Part shown: piece by piece, positions 46,501 to 58,503 of the stretch
How the letters are laid out: every line of letters starts with the position of its first letter
Numbering within the stretch: position 1 is the first letter of the stretch
Origin: Candolleomyces eurysporus
Lineage: Eukaryota; Basidiomycota; Agaricomycetes; Agaricales; Psathyrellaceae
NCBI GenBank assembly: GCA_027579435.1
Contig: JANBPK010000858.1
Location: 1-64,000, forward strand
Reading direction: 5' to 3'
Length of the DNA: 64,000 bases
Notes under the pieces: generated by a model
The model's input: only the letters and a program-made list of their open reading frames with translations
What the model was told of the DNA's origin: nothing
Databases searched by the model: none
Made by a program: the position numbers and the translations under genes

Positions 46501-49230
46501 GGCGTGGGCTTCACCTTCTTCATGCTCCTCTTCGCAGAATACAACACCTCGACCTCTGTCAACACCTCCGTAACCCTGTTCAAGCGTGGCGCTAAGAAAA
46601 ACAAGAAGGCTTCTTCCTCTGCTCCCGGTACCGGCGACGTGGAGAAAGGTGCATCGGGATCAGCGCCTGACCTCATCTCCCCCAACAAGCCAAAGTCTTC
46701 GATCGACAACGCAGCGGCCTCATCGAACGGAAAGCCACCAGTTAATCCTGACGTTTTCACTTGGCGAAAGGCGCGATACAGCGTACCGATCAAGGGCGAA
46801 GACGATAGGGTCTTGCTCTCGGACGTGTCTGGATTTGTTGCGCCTGGCAAGTTGACTGCGCTGATGGGTGAGAGTGGAGCAGGGAAGACGACTTTGTTGA
46901 ACGTCCTTGCGAGGAGGGTGTATGCGGGCACTGTTGCAGGTGATATGCTTGTGAATGGGCAGGCGCTTCCGGCGGATTTCCAGAGTCAGACGTGAGTATC
47001 TTTGCTTCTCGTCATATAATCCTCGTTGTTATTTACTCTCGATCTGTCGCTGACGATGTTTGATACAGTGGTTATGTTCAACAGATGGATACCCATGTTC
47101 CCGCATCGACTGTTCGTGAGGCCTTGTTATTCTCTGCTAAGCTTCGTCAACCCCCTTCGGTCCCACTCGCCGAGAAGGAAGCATAGTGAGTTCCCTTCCT
47201 TTCCTCTTCGTGTCGTAACTGAAAGTTGTGCTCGTCTTTTAGCGTCGAGAAGTGTCTTCAGATTTGCGGTTTGGAAGAATACGCGGATGCCGCTGTTGGC
47301 TCGTTGAGCGTTGAGCATAGGAAGAGGACCACTATCGCTGTTGAGCTCGCTGCCAAGGTAACTTTATCTGCTTGGGTATACTCCTTCAACAACTGATGGT
47401 CGTATGTCTATTCATCTATGTAGCCCAAGCTCCTCCTTTTCCTCGATGAACCCACCTCCGGTCTCGACTCTCAAAGCGCTTGGGCTATCGTTTCGTTCTT
47501 GAGGAGTCTAGCCGATCAGGGTCAGGCTATTTTGTGCACGTAAGTCCCTCTTCCAGTACAACTGTCGTCTTTCGTTCAGAGCTGATGGAATATATAGTAT
47601 CCACCAACCGTCCGCAGAGCTCTTCCAGGTTTTCGACCGTATGCTTTTGCTCAAGAAGGGTGGCAAGACGGTCTATTTCGGCGATTTGGGTAACAATGCT
47701 ACGACCATGATCAATTACTTCGAGAGGAATGGTGCGAGGAGGTGCGATTCCTCTGAGAATCCGTGAGTTTCCCTCCCTCCTTCTACGCTCATCATCGCTG
47801 ACTTTTTTTGTTCCGGCGACTCTAGTGCCGAGTACATGCTGGACGTCATCGGAGCCGGGGCCACCGCAACTTCTGCTCAGGACTGGGACGCCATCTGGCG
47901 AGGATCCCCCGAAGCTGCACGTACCCAAGACGAGATTGAAGGTTTCTATGCTGAAGGACGGAACCGGCCTGCTGTTACTGCCGATTTGCATAGCGAGTTT
48001 GCTACACCGTGGCTCTATCAAGTCAAGGAGCTTTTCATCCGAGAGGCGCAGTCATATTGGAGAGATCCGACGTACCTCATTGCGAAGATTGCTCTGAATA
48101 TTGTGGCGGGTCTCTTTGTCGGGTTCACGTTCTATAGGTCCCAGGATACGCAGCAGGGGACACAAAATAAGCTTTTCGTGAGTCCTTTCTTCCTGTTTCT
48201 TTCTTCGTTCTTTCACCTTCATTGATACTAACTTGGTGCTTTTAGGCAATCTTCATGGTTACGATTATTAGTGTACCTTCAGCCAGTCAGTTGATGATGC
48301 CATTCGTGAAGACCCGGAACATCTACGAGATTAGGGAACGCCCTAGTCGGATGTATAGCTGGACTGCGTTGTTGACCGCTCAACTGCTCATCGAGATCCC
48401 TTGGAATATTCTAGGGTCGACGTTGATGTTCTTGTGCTGGTTCTGGACTGTCGGGTTCCCCAACGATCGCGCGGGATATACCTATCTAATGCTCGGCGTC
48501 CTATTCCCCACATATTACACCTCGATTGGTCAGGTAAGCCTCTTTTATCTTTGCCAAGGATTCGGCCTAATCTGTTTGTGTATAGGCCACCGTATCAATG
48601 ACGCCAAGCGCCGAGATTGGAGCTCTACTCTTCTCGTTCCTCTTCTCCTTCGTCATTACATTGTACGTCGCCATCCCCTGCTTTGATAGATCGAAGTAGA
48701 AACTGACTCTGTCTGCTTTTCCAGCAACGGTGTTCTTCAACCTTTCAGAGAACTCGGCTGGTGGCAATGGATGTACCGTCTCTCCCCCTACACCTACCTC
48801 ATTGAAGGTCTCTTGGGCCAAGCAATTGGTCGCCAGCAGATCAACTGTTCGCCCATCGAGTTTGTCACTGTCACTCCCCCGACCGGTTTGACGTGCGGAG
48901 AGTATCTTAATCCGTTCATGTCGTTTGCTGGAGGCTACTTGGCGAACCCTGATGCAACCTCGGCGTGTCAGTTCTGCAGTACGAGGACGACGGATCAGTT
49001 CTTGGAGGGCAACTTCAATATCTTCTACAGCCACCGATGGAGGAATGTTGGGTTGATGTTCGCGTTCTGTGCCTTTAATGTGAGTAGCATCATGTTCCCC
49101 TTCCCCATTTGTGACGAGGCTGACAATAACCGTTTTATAGGTTGTACTCATTTTCTTCCTGACCTACATGTTCAGGATCAGAACCGGTAGTCTGTTGCCA
49201 TCGTTCAAGCGCGGAAAGAAGAAGAATTAG
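43536..49230 (+). CDS. PDR-type ABC transporter (full-length ABCG)
   Basis: Plasma-membrane drug or lipid efflux pump, (NBD-TMD)x2 topology, many short introns, about 1450 residues. The start at 43536 ([20 protein letters not shown]) opens a Ser/His-rich cytosolic region. NBD1 carries Walker [13 protein letters not shown], signature [15 protein letters not shown] and the PDR-typical Walker [17 protein letters not shown]1 includes [15 protein letters not shown] and [23 protein letters not shown]2 carries canonical Walker [13 protein letters not shown], Walker [15 protein letters not shown] and the degenerate signature [16 protein letters not shown]. This asymmetry between the two sites is characteristic of the PDR/CDR subfamily. 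TMD2 runs from [19 protein letters not shown] through [19 protein letters not shown] to the tail [20 protein letters not shown]. The Cys-rich loop before the last helix is present ([18 protein letters not shown]). No break was found in the frames I joined. Substrate unknown. Confidence 0.95.
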
Positions 49231-49372
49231 ATTTTTTTTGTTCTATCATTATCAAAGGAAGGCAAATCTTAGATTCAATCAATACCTCCATGAACTCATT
49301 TCATTGACTTAACGAACTTCCATTTCATTTCTATGCACGTCTTTGATGCCATGGACTCGCGTCGTATTGCAT

Positions 49373-49411
49373 ATCTTAGCCACTTATCTTAGCCACTTAT
49401 CTTAGCCACTT
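49373..49411. repeat. 13-bp tandem repeat, three copies
   Basis: Three perfect units of ATCTTAGCCACTT in the 3' flank of the PDR transporter, about 140 bp after its stop codon. Confidence 0.9.
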
Positions 49412-49736
49412 TCTTCACTCCTTTCTTTCTCATCGCATATTTAGAATTAGATTAATAGATCTAAACATTGTCAAATTACTGTCACTATATTCCAACGCAT
49501 CATTGTCAACGTCGACTTTGCGACCTTGAGCACAATCAATGGCCTCTTGGGCCAGGTGGCTGGATCGGCTACTGAGACGCGCCGGGACGGCACGGTTCAA
49601 TTCGCACGGTCCCCCATGATAAACGACGCGCCAGTGCGATGCGCAATGATCGAGTTGCCACCAGAACTCTGTCCTTCACCTTCACCTTCACCTTCACCTC
49701 TTCCAGTACAAATCTGCCAGTACAAGCCACAGTGGA
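49412..49736. other. Intergenic with hexanucleotide repeat
   Basis: About 325 bp upstream of FBX3. It contains a (CTTCAC)4 microsatellite at 49674-49697; an open frame through it (49526-49765) would encode SPSPSPSP but is judged leader sequence. Confidence 0.6.
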
Positions 49737-51377
49737 ATGGTACCTTCGGCTTTTCGAACAACTGACTCGGGTATACTGTCTCTTCCGGGAGAGATACACC
49801 ACCTTGTGTTCCTCGAACTCGAACCCATCGAGTTGTTTTCCGTCGGTCAGGTAGGTGGCATTCCAGTATCCAGTACCAAAGGACGGCATCTGACGAGAAT
49901 AAGACGTGTAAAAATTTCCACATAGCCGTACAAGAGCGTCATCTGTGGCTGCATGCCCTTCACTTAATGTGCGAAAGAGAGCATGCTTTTGAACCTTCAT
50001 ACCCCATCGAATCGATGAGTGTGGCTGATCTTCAGCGAGCGGTTCTTGGCCCTACTCTCTTGCGTAGAAGGACTTGTCACTGTGCGGGTCTTGCTTCGAA
50101 TCCACTCCCATATACCGAGCGGACTCTTGAGTGGCATTCTCAATCAACCATCGCCGAACATTTCCGGCAACTTCACATTATTCCTGGAGGTCGCTACGTC
50201 CTGGCTCACACCGATGCTTCTATCACACTCTGGGACCTGGAAGCGCGCAACTCATACTGCTTGGCGAGTCGTAGCCCCCAAGTTGTGGACACAGTCCGTA
50301 TGGAGAATAGATCTGTAGTTGACCGCTTATCCTTTCCGAAGCCACAAGGGGACCAGCTATTATTCGCGGCTTTGGTGCGGGACGAATTTGGTGCCAAAAG
50401 GTTTGTAAATGACTGCTTGAAATGTAAGCACATAACCCTAATGAACTCACAGATGTAGGGTGTACGAAATAGGTCCATTACCGAAAGGCACGTCTATCCG
50501 GCTGAAGGGAGAGCTGCAAGTTAGCGTCATGGTTCCCCGAGTACATCGTGTAACTGTCACTGAGCACTACGCTCTTCTCCACCAATTCAGGACCGAGGAC
50601 GAGCCAAACAGAGTTGTTATCTGGAATTTCTCTAATGGGCAGTTCGTCTTCTGGTCATTGTCGGAGACGAAACTAGCACGGCGTAGTGTCAGTGTCACAC
50701 CCGTTCCTGCTGTCTCGATATCTGACCTATCCGTCTAGCTTTTCATTGCTGGTGACTGCTTGCTGGGATTCACCAGCGAAGGAATCCTCGCGTGGGATCT
50801 TCGCGACTTCAAGGCCGAGCGAAGTACTAATGCATTGGTTGCAAAGGACGTCCAGCCCGACTTCGCCATCGACTATCATGACTATAATCAGCGAGAATGT
50901 GCCCCATATCTCTTTGCGCTCAATTCACTGCCAATCTCTCCCCTCGATACCGACTCGGAGTTTTGCTACGAGGTCATCGCTAAAACTGACGACTCAAGTC
51001 GGGACTACGCAGTTAATCGTTATATACTCTGCCCAAGAGCTGCCGATGAACTCGATATCACCTACCTCTCCCAACGCATCATCTCTCTTCCGGGTCCCTT
51101 CCACGAGACTGAAAATCCGATTCACACGTCATTTCAAACCTATCCGTCATTCAGTACCGCCCTTTACCATCCTGACAATTACTTCAAGCTGTTTATCTCT
51201 CCTGTGGTAGCCCGGTGCAACTCAGAGTGGCTCCACGTCTCATTGAAGGCACCCATGCATGAGGTGACCACCGGATACTCTGTGTGCCCTTTGACCGGGC
51301 GTATGATCTACATCTGTGACGGACCACACGAAGACAATTTTCGAAAAATTCATCTCGTTGATTTTTCTGGAAACTAA
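49737..51377 (+). CDS. F-box protein with C-terminal propeller-like region (FBX3)
   Basis: Predicted SCF adaptor. Exon 1 starts at 49737 (MVPSAFRTTDSGILSLPGEI) with the F-box LSLPGEIHHLVFLELEPIEL. The intron GTAGGT..AAG joins to TCKNFHIAVQERHLWLHAL, which parallels TCRTIHAITNARIVWLTAL in FBX1. Following exons join in frame at AKR-VYEIG (donor GTTTGT near 50401) and ARRS-LFIAGDC (donor GTCAGT). Blade-like segments are RQLHIIPGGRYVLAHTDASI, TLWDLEARN, VVIWNFSNGQFVFW and GILAWDLRDF. The last exon ends DNFRKIHLVDFSGN. It is most similar to FBX1. About 475 residues. Function beyond the F-box is unknown. Confidence 0.85.
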
Positions 51378-52424
51378 AGGACAAATCTGTGAGTGATATA
51401 CTAACTGAATTGAACACACCTGAATCAGCGCTGACCTCTGCCCCTTTCTTTCGCTATCTACTCGCCTCTTATTCAATAGATATGATCGGCGCATTGTCGG
51501 TATGTAATCCAAGGAATACACAGGTGGTGTTCCTGTCTGTCTACCTTCCCTCACCTCGGCTGTGGTGCTCGAACCTCTGTTACTATATTGACATTGCATT
51601 ATATTCTATGCGCTCGATACCCCCCTTAGCATCTTGTACCGTGAAGCGACTTGGTCTTTTCCGTGCCTAGTATGCTGATGCCGCATTTCGAGAGAATCAA
51701 CCTTGAAGTGCATTGTCTGAAACAGCAACGAGGATCATGGGCACCTCGGCTACAGCCTCATGCCTTCCCGTCAGCTGTACACCGCTTGTATGAGAAGCGG
51801 TGAATTAGAATCAACGCTCAGCTTATCAATACGAGATAGGGATAAGATGTCGGCCTGCGTTATACCCCATGATCGGTGATTGAGTGTCGAAGTTTCTTCC
51901 AGGAGAATATGGATTTCACCCGCCTTTACGCAAGTAACAGTGTTCTGCTTGCTCTTGCTTCCACCCCTACAAGAAGAGGACAAAGGCGATAAAATGGCAG
52001 CTTCGAGCATCCAGCTAACATCTGCTGGAGACATGTAGAAGTCAGCAACGTTCGCAAAATGATATGCCATCATGCTACGAACGGCAGTTACGGCCTTTGC
52101 TTACAAGCCCATGACTAAAATGGCACCCCGAGCGCTCGGAGTTAGTCTTCGTCTTATCATGTGCCTTTCCAGATGAGAATTGCCAACCCTTCGATTTGGT
52201 AGAACAAGCACCAACTAGGAATGTCGGCTGTTTCGCTGTAGAGATGTCCGCTGTCATTTGTAGTCATCCTAAGCATCCAAGAGATTGGTCTCGGCGTATG
52301 CTCAGACTCGGGTTTCATCTTGAGGGGTATAAAAGGAGTCCACCCTCTTCGCCCAAAACCCAACGATTGCTACCAGCTAAACGCCTCTCTCGCAAGCCTA
52401 ATCGTTTCTTTCAACTCAGCCGAC
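51378..52424. other. Intergenic
   Basis: About 1.05 kb; one 100-codon minus frame (51771-52073) without recognised similarity. The right end is the GFA gene promoter. Confidence 0.45.
52328..52335 (+). promoter_or_regulatory. TATA box of GFA-domain gene
   Basis: Perfect TATAAAAG, 90 bp upstream of the ATG at 52425. Confidence 0.6.
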
Positions 52425-52951
52425 ATGTCCAACGCCATTCAAGGTCAATGTCTCTGTGGGCAGACCACTATCACCATCGAGAACGGTGATAGCTTCAAAG
52501 ATCAAATTTTTTGCCACTGCTGGGACTGCAAGCAAACCTCTGGCAGCGCGTTCAGCACCAACGTTCTGGCCCCTGTCAAAGACACGAAGATTGAAGGTCC
52601 CGTCAAGGAATATAGCGTGAAGGCCCTGAGCGGCAACACTGGTAAGAGGAATTTCCTCTTTCAATGAACGCGACACTCACCTAGATTGCTATGACTAGTT
52701 ACGCGAGTGTTCTGTGGAAACTGCGGTAGCGCTATCTCTCATCGTTCAGTTGCGTTTGGCGAAGGCGCTGCTATCCAAACTGGGAACTTCAAGTATTTCG
52801 CGGATAAGCCTGTTGGACTTGAATGTAAGTCAAAACTGGGCTTCCTCTCGAAACATGAGATGGGTGCTGAGTTCGCCTTTCAGTCTTCACCAAGGATCGC
52901 TGGACCGCCGTCGCTCCTATCGAAGGGGCGACACAAATGAACACACAGTAG
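52425..52951 (+). CDS. GFA-domain (glutathione-dependent formaldehyde-activating type) protein
   Basis: Small zinc protein of the GFA/CENP-V family with an Mss4-like fold; some members help condense formaldehyde with glutathione, many have no known substrate. Three exons. The first (MSNAIQGQCLCGQTTITIEN, HCWDCKQTSGSAFSTNV) holds the zinc ligands CLCG and CHCWDC. The second (VFCGNCGSAISHRS, AIQTGNFKYFADKP) holds the FCGNCG pair. The third (FFTKDRWTAVAPIEGATQMN) ends with TAG at 52949. The Gly-Asn-Phe and DRWTAVAP segments match the usual C-terminus. About 135 residues, normal for the family. A TATA box lies 90 bp upstream. Confidence 0.92.
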
Positions 52952-53079
52952 CCGGTGGAGAACTACCGAGGGAATAGCCTAGTATGTTCCTGGAACTTAC
53001 GAAGTGTAGTTGGCAAGCTCAGAAGTTCTCTGATCTGTACGGATAATGCGATTGTGGATTTCTAGTCGTTCATAATACA

Positions 53080-55288
53080 CTACGACGATAAGAGCATGAT
53101 GGTGCCTGCCATGAAAATTAAGCCTAGAGGCCAATGCTGCCGGTTGGTTCGAGCGCCTGACTCCCCTGGAGCAGCAATCGTCGTATTTCCTTTGAACAGA
53201 GTAGCACTATTTCCCAAAGTGACGAGGACAGCGCCGGGTCCTGGGACGCTAACTATGCAGCTATCCCTGCACCACTCCATTTTGGGTTCTGCTTGCTCAC
53301 CTACCAAGTTGCCATAGCCCCCAATAGTCTGTCCACCCCAAGTAACGTTCTTCGTCTCTCGAACACTCTGAGCAGTCAGCGTTCGGTACTCGACTTTGTA
53401 GGTAGTATTGGCTCCGATCCTGAACGGTTGTGAGTCGCTGTCAGAGTAGTTAATGAATACGAGCTTTTGGCGGCCTCGGTCTTTTGCTGAGTAGATGGCG
53501 TAACCAGCTACCGTTGCACTCGCATTTGCGTTTGGAGTCTGACGAGGGTCGTGGAGATTGAGGTCTACGACGATGTTGCCCTCAGGAGAGGTGACCTCGG
53601 CGAGGAATAAAGTGGCATAGTATGGCGTCCCGGTACGCCAGCCAGATTCCATCGAGCGTGATGTATCGGCTGCGGGAGGGTCGAATAGATTGTATTGAAT
53701 ACCGAATTCACGGGTGTGGATGTAGGCGGCGCTAAATCCCAAGGATGCTGCTTTGAGGCCGACGTCGATGGACCACAGCGCCATTGCAAACTGTTTACCA
53801 GGAGTCAGTGAAGGTATAGCTAGAAGCCATACATAGGGAGCGTACGGTTGCAGATATGTTCGTGCCTCCACATGCTACTGAGTTGTATTCAGAGAAGACA
53901 ACTGGCACGCCGAGAGACTTTGCCCGAGCCATTCCCNGGGGCGTTCCAATTCAGATATGGCTCAACTGATGTGAGATGATAAGAAAGATGTGTTTGTGAC
54001 TGCTCGGAACGAAGTGCTGACCGTTTTCATGCCTAAGATAGTAAGTTAGGTTCGTGTTTCTTTCATTGACTCCTTCACAGACGTGATTAGGATATCTTTG
54101 AAGGCTGTNAAAAAAATGACGATTTGGATTCATGAACTATAACCATCGTAAAGGAACTTGCCCACGCACGTATAGTATTTGTAGGGGTGTTTATCCAGTC
54201 CGGCGTTGAGAACGTCCAAAAGACTCCTACGCACATTTGTGAGGTGTCAGTATAATCTTCAAGGGTTTATTAAACAGTGTACCATGAGCAGCATACAGTC
54301 GGGCCCCCGAGTAACGGAGCACCTGATGTCAGGACGTCTGCCTTGGTCAATGCAGCGACGGTTTGGTCGACTTCAGGGATCTGGAGACGGTGGCAAAGGA
54401 TAGGTAGTCACACTAAGCTTAGGGATAGAGACACTCACATAGGTATTAACATCATAAGATGATCGTTTCCCGTTTATTTTATAAAGGTCTGGCTCCTGAA
54501 CAAAAACTGGTGAGCAAGGCCTACGATACATCAAAGAGACGAGGCTTACATTGCCCAAGAACAGCGAATCCAGTCTTCCGCCCAACATTTTCTTTGCATC
54601 CTTCGCAAGATCCACGACGTTCTTCAGCGAATCATTAAAATCTCCCTTAATATTTCGCATGCTTAGCCCTATCGCAAACTGCATCGCTCCGACTTTATCA
54701 GCCATGCCGTTTAGCAGCTCAAAGAAGCCGGCGCCAAATTCGACTGGGATATCATTGAAATACGCGGAAGGGTCTTGAATCCGGAGGGCAGGTTTGAGCT
54801 TTCGAACATAGGTCGAACTGAGAACGGTTGTTTCGTTCAGTCGGGAGGTCATTACTGGGAAGACGAAAAACCACGCACCCGTCCATCCCATTCCCCCCAA
54901 TCCGAATCCGCAAGGGTTTACTAGGGATTCTGGCTATGAGATTATGAAGATAGTTTTGCATCGCTGCAGGCAGGCGCTTGGACGATGTTCCCCCTGGATA
55001 CAATGTACCAATGTCAGTCTACGCGCGCCACGTCATGAAGCGAGTGAATTGGCCAGAAGCTAGCGGAAACTCACATAGCGTATCGAAAGGGCTTAGCTCA
55101 AATGAGATCCCAAGGAAATTCTCTTCGATCGCGTGCGTCGCGTTCTGGGGTGGTTGATCTGGGACATTAACTCTAACAGTTGGATGGGCGCAGAAGACAG
55201 GGTGAACAAAAAACAAAACGAGCGCTGCGAGAAAAAGAGTGTCGAAATTGAAGGAGAGTGGGCGGCAGATCGATGGCACGCCAACCAT
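53080..55288 (-). CDS. GH79 glycosidase (beta-glucuronidase-like), secreted, probably GPI-anchored
   Basis: Predicted retaining glycoside hydrolase of family 79, acting on glucuronic-acid-bearing glycans outside the cell. The start at 55288 (MVGVPSICRPLSFNFDTLFL) gives a signal peptide ending near FVHPVFCAHP. Then come EENFLGISFELSPFDTL, LRIRIGGNGMDG, FGAGFFELLNGMADKVGAMQ, the acid/base Glu in LFLGN-EPDLYKIN (an intron falls between the two parts), SLLDVLNAGLDKHPYKYY, the nucleophile Glu in VPVVFSEYNSVACGGTN, FAMALWSIDVGLKAASLGF, and a C-terminal beta domain (GYAIYSAKDRGRQKLVFINY). The last residues (HWPLGLIFMAGTIMLLSS) form a hydrophobic tail after a small-residue stretch, as for a GPI signal. 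Two unresolved bases lie inside: 54110, in the pyrimidine tract before an acceptor, and 53937, in or next to an exon before MARAKSLG, so exact exons there are uncertain. Confidence 0.88.
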
Positions 55289-55994
55289 TGAACCAAGAGG
55301 AGTCAAAGTGGGAAAGGAACAAGAGAGATATAGGAAAAGCTGATCACTGGCAAGAAAAGGCCTGTCGGCATCGCAACCAAATGGGCTCCAGAGTGAAGTA
55401 TATTGGGACCGCTCCAAGTCGTGTATGAAAACAGCGCCCGTCGTAGTTGTGGGAAGTTTTGAAGCGCGCAGGTTCAATAAACAGGTGGCGGGTTGTGGAA
55501 TTTGAATCGTCAGTTCCGTTATCCTCTATAAATCTCCTCAGGTTTGCAAAGCATTGGAAATGTACCCGTTCGCTCCAAGAGAGGCGAAGGGAGAAAAGCC
55601 GCGATGACCTAATACGCCAGCCGGTGGCGCGCTGAGGGCATACCAGCTAGTCATGCGAAGGCGCTGGAGGGTGGGTGCGGTGGGACATCAGAAATCGAGA
55701 ACGATTGTCTAGGGCTGCTGATGCCGATAAAGACGACATGCAAAGTGGAGACTGTGGAGAGGTGTATGCCATTGAGAGAAAGGAGAGGCGTGTTGTTTGG
55801 ATCATCTCGTGATCCAAACAAGCCGGGCCGAGCACTCTGCTCACCCCTCATCAGATCATGCGATGTGGGATATCTTCTACATCCTCCACTAGAAGATGAA
55901 GACTCGCCGAGGAGGCCGTAGCCCATTAGTCTTGTAGTTAGTGCTATCGGTGCGGTACAAGAAGAGCAGGTAAACGGAATCATTCGACCTGCAC
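55289..55994. other. Intergenic
   Basis: About 700 bp between the GH79 promoter and the end of the broken F-box copy. Frames on both strands are open for up to 110 codons (55651-55983 minus), but no family is recognised. Confidence 0.45.
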
Positions 55995-57336
55995 TCAGTA
56001 TTGACCGTCGGCTTGTACTTTCGGGAAGGTGCGCGTCGACTTAGACATACCGAATGGTAGTTCCATGTTTCTTGCAGTGAAAAAAAGTGTCCCGCATGCG
56101 TATTCGGTCAAGTATTTTATGCTGTGAAGTGCGAAGAAGATGTACCGAGTTGGGAATCGATTTGGAAAACAAGTTGGATCTCTTCTTCCTGGCCGGTGGG
56201 TCTTGTCACGGTCAAGGTTTTCGGAGATGGAAATGAGGCTCAAGAACGAGGGACGACGGTGGAGGGGCAAGAATGTAAGCGTGTTGATTCAACTGGGGAA
56301 AGCTACAAAGAGCTAGCTACTAGATATATGTAGGGAGCTCCAACCCGGAGCTTGACTCGCGCACGGACTCGCGACGGACCAACGGACTTAACCATCACAG
56401 GTCTGAGCCCATAACGGAAGGTAGAAGGTACAAAGCTGCGCATTGGAATGGGTTTACGTAGTAAAATAATCGAAGGCATCTCTAAGCTAGCTCTGGAGAG
56501 GACATTGACGACAGCAATTATATTTGGGTGGTGGCGTGACACCGGTGGAAATCCCAGAACTAACTCTGGGGCTAGAAGATCTAGCTGAGGAATCAGTACT
56601 GTCTCACTCTCCTCAGCTGGTTTGTCTGTCGGCGGGATACTCCATAACAAACCGGGGCGGCAGCCTATATGAGCAACAATCGTCCCTGAGAACAGTACCT
56701 GTTGCCGGTACCGGTAAAGAAATTAGGCGCCTTGTAACGAACTGCTCCTTATTTTGTATACTCGACGCTCGTTTATTTTTTATCTTTTTAGTTATCTTTT
56801 TTCTGGCTCGCTACTGATGAGTGTGGGCCAAAATGAAAATAAATAATAAAAAAAATAATCGAAGGGAGGAAAAATAAAAGGAAGAAGAGGGAGCTGATAG
56901 ACGAATTAGGCCCCCGGACCATGCTGAAATAGCGTGAGCAAAGCGCGATACACTTTGCTTCCGGATCGGTTGCAGCACTGATGTCAGAGATCTATTTTTG
57001 AGGCCTTCCCTCGCAGTAAGAGCGAGACTTTCGGGGTTTCCTACCAACATGGGCCATCAAAGAGCTTACGTGAGTCCAAGCCACAGGCGATGAGATATGG
57101 CGCTTTTGGAACCAAGAAACGATGAGTGAATCCGTCATTGCGGATAAGAACGATGGTACTTGACGGTTAATTGAGTCTGGTATGTCGAGGCATGCATTGT
57201 GCCGAGCCAAACGGGTGTAGTCAGTGGCGAGAATTGTCTCCATCGGTGTTCTGAGTCCGGATTTAAGGCCACTCGTATGAGCTCAAGCACTCCCATCTGA
57301 TCTATATTTCCATCGTAGCGGCGCTGCAGCGCCAGT

Positions 57337-58139
57337 CCCCGACTCCGAGGTTTTTACGGGTGCGGGACCGTTTTTCATTATCATCGTTATCGTTCATATA
57401 TCCTCAGCTCGTTCCCTCCTTGTACTTCAAAAAATTAATGCCCGCTACTCTAGTAGCGGGTCTTTAGTACCCCCCCCCTTCCTAGTTTACGTAAGAAAGG
57501 CGTCAGTGTATGGCATTTACCTCTCACGCTATATTTGCCCTCTAATTTGTTGTTATTTTTTCGACTACTTGCATTCACTCGTGTGCATTCACTCGTGTGC
57601 GAGTGCATGTCCCTGCTGCGGGTCAGCAATCGTATGTAGGTCTCTCACAGCTCACATCGCGCATCGCGAATCCTGGCTGGATTTTATTTTGACGAGTAAA
57701 CAAGGTACAACTTGTGGGTGCTTGTAGGCGCCTTTGAGAAAAAAGTGTTCCCAACCGCCATTTGGTCATCCGTTCTCAGGCTCCCCCCTCCCGAGCGCAG
57801 CTACAAAGCATGAAGAGAGTCTCAGGAACAGCAGGGAAGAGCATATAAAGTAGTGATAAGATCTTCATTCCAATTACAAGGTACAACGCTTAGTATGTCA
57901 ACATCCAAAGAACGAGCTCTAGTGTTGGCGGCCCGAGTAGCGGGCGTTGCGGCGAAGCTGGCTTTGAGGGTTATACCATCTAAAAGGTGCATTCAAGAAA
58001 TATTGATACACTACAGGACAATCTGCAATCCCAAATCTCATTGCGTCATAGTTACACGCAAGTAAAGGTTGCTCACCCCTTGCAGCTCCGATTGTATTGT
58101 GATGGACAGAAACCCTCCTTCCACTCCGTGGAGTCGGGG
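57337..58139. mobile_element. Candidate non-autonomous element inserted in FBX5
   Basis: Sequence unrelated to the F-box family interrupts FBX5 between the codons for SYP and DGNID. The interruption is bounded by inverted CCCCGACTCC (57337-57346) and GGAGTCGGGG (58130-58139). It encodes no recognisable transposase. Target-site duplication is not clear (CTTAT on one side, CTACG on the other), so exact ends are uncertain. Confidence 0.45.
57437..57948. repeat. Inner inverted repeat unit
   Basis: Ends AATGCCCGCTACTC and GAGTAGCGGGCGTT are inverted repeats, 13 of 14 matching. The left end also forms a perfect 20-bp palindrome CCCGCTACTCTAGTAGCGGG (57441-57460), followed by a run of C. Inside, GCATTCACTCGTGT is repeated in tandem (57571-57598). 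It could be a second, nested MITE-like element. Confidence 0.4.
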
Positions 58140-58503
58140 ATAAGACTCAAGAGGGAGTGAAGATTGTTCACTCACGACAGACAAAGCGAAAATTGGGCTC
58201 CACAGCTCTCTTCGATAAACCTGACTACGAAGAGCTCGGCGTACCTGATACGAGAGGCCAAGTTGTCTGAAGGATGCCTGCATGGTATGGACAGCGTAAT
58301 TTAAAGACAGAACATCTCGAGGCTCTAGATGGCGGATGATCTCTGACCATGGTTCTACCCCCTTTCCCTTCTTGTGTTGCCATTCGATAACCCGAAGTTT
58401 GGAGTGAAAGTACTAACTAGGAGGGAACGATGACGTGACCATCGTGTCACCATCGTCGGAGATGGTCTACCAGAGAGTTAAGCCATGATTATAGAGTATA
58501 ACG

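Larger units (their letters stand above)
55995..58380 (-). pseudogene. F-box/propeller paralogue, broken (FBX5)
   Basis: Decayed relative of FBX2 and FBX4 in tandem with FBX4. From 5' to 3' on the minus strand: an F-box remnant PWSEIIRHLEPRDVLSLNY (near 58300-58355), VRRALRSQVYRRELWSPIF (58170-58235), then an interruption of about 0.75-0.8 kb, then DGNIDQMGVLELIRVAL (57245-57315), frame-shifted middle sequence (REGLKNRSLTS, AISAWSGGLI), IPPTDKPAEESETVLIPQLD (56585-56645), VNVLS, and YLTEYACGTLFFTARNMEL (56040-56100). Order matches FBX2 throughout, but the frame changes repeatedly, so it cannot encode the family protein. The interruption has inverted repeats and is listed separately. Confidence 0.85.

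Noticed and set aside
45609..46931. 440-codon open frame antisense to the PDR transporter
   Set aside because: It mirrors exons and introns of a clearly conserved gene, is Ser/Arg-rich and shows no domain; it is a by-product of codon usage on the coding strand.
49373..49411. Three 13-bp repeats considered as a CRISPR-like or regulatory array
   Set aside because: Head-to-tail with no spacers, in a fungal 3' flank; a simple tandem repeat.
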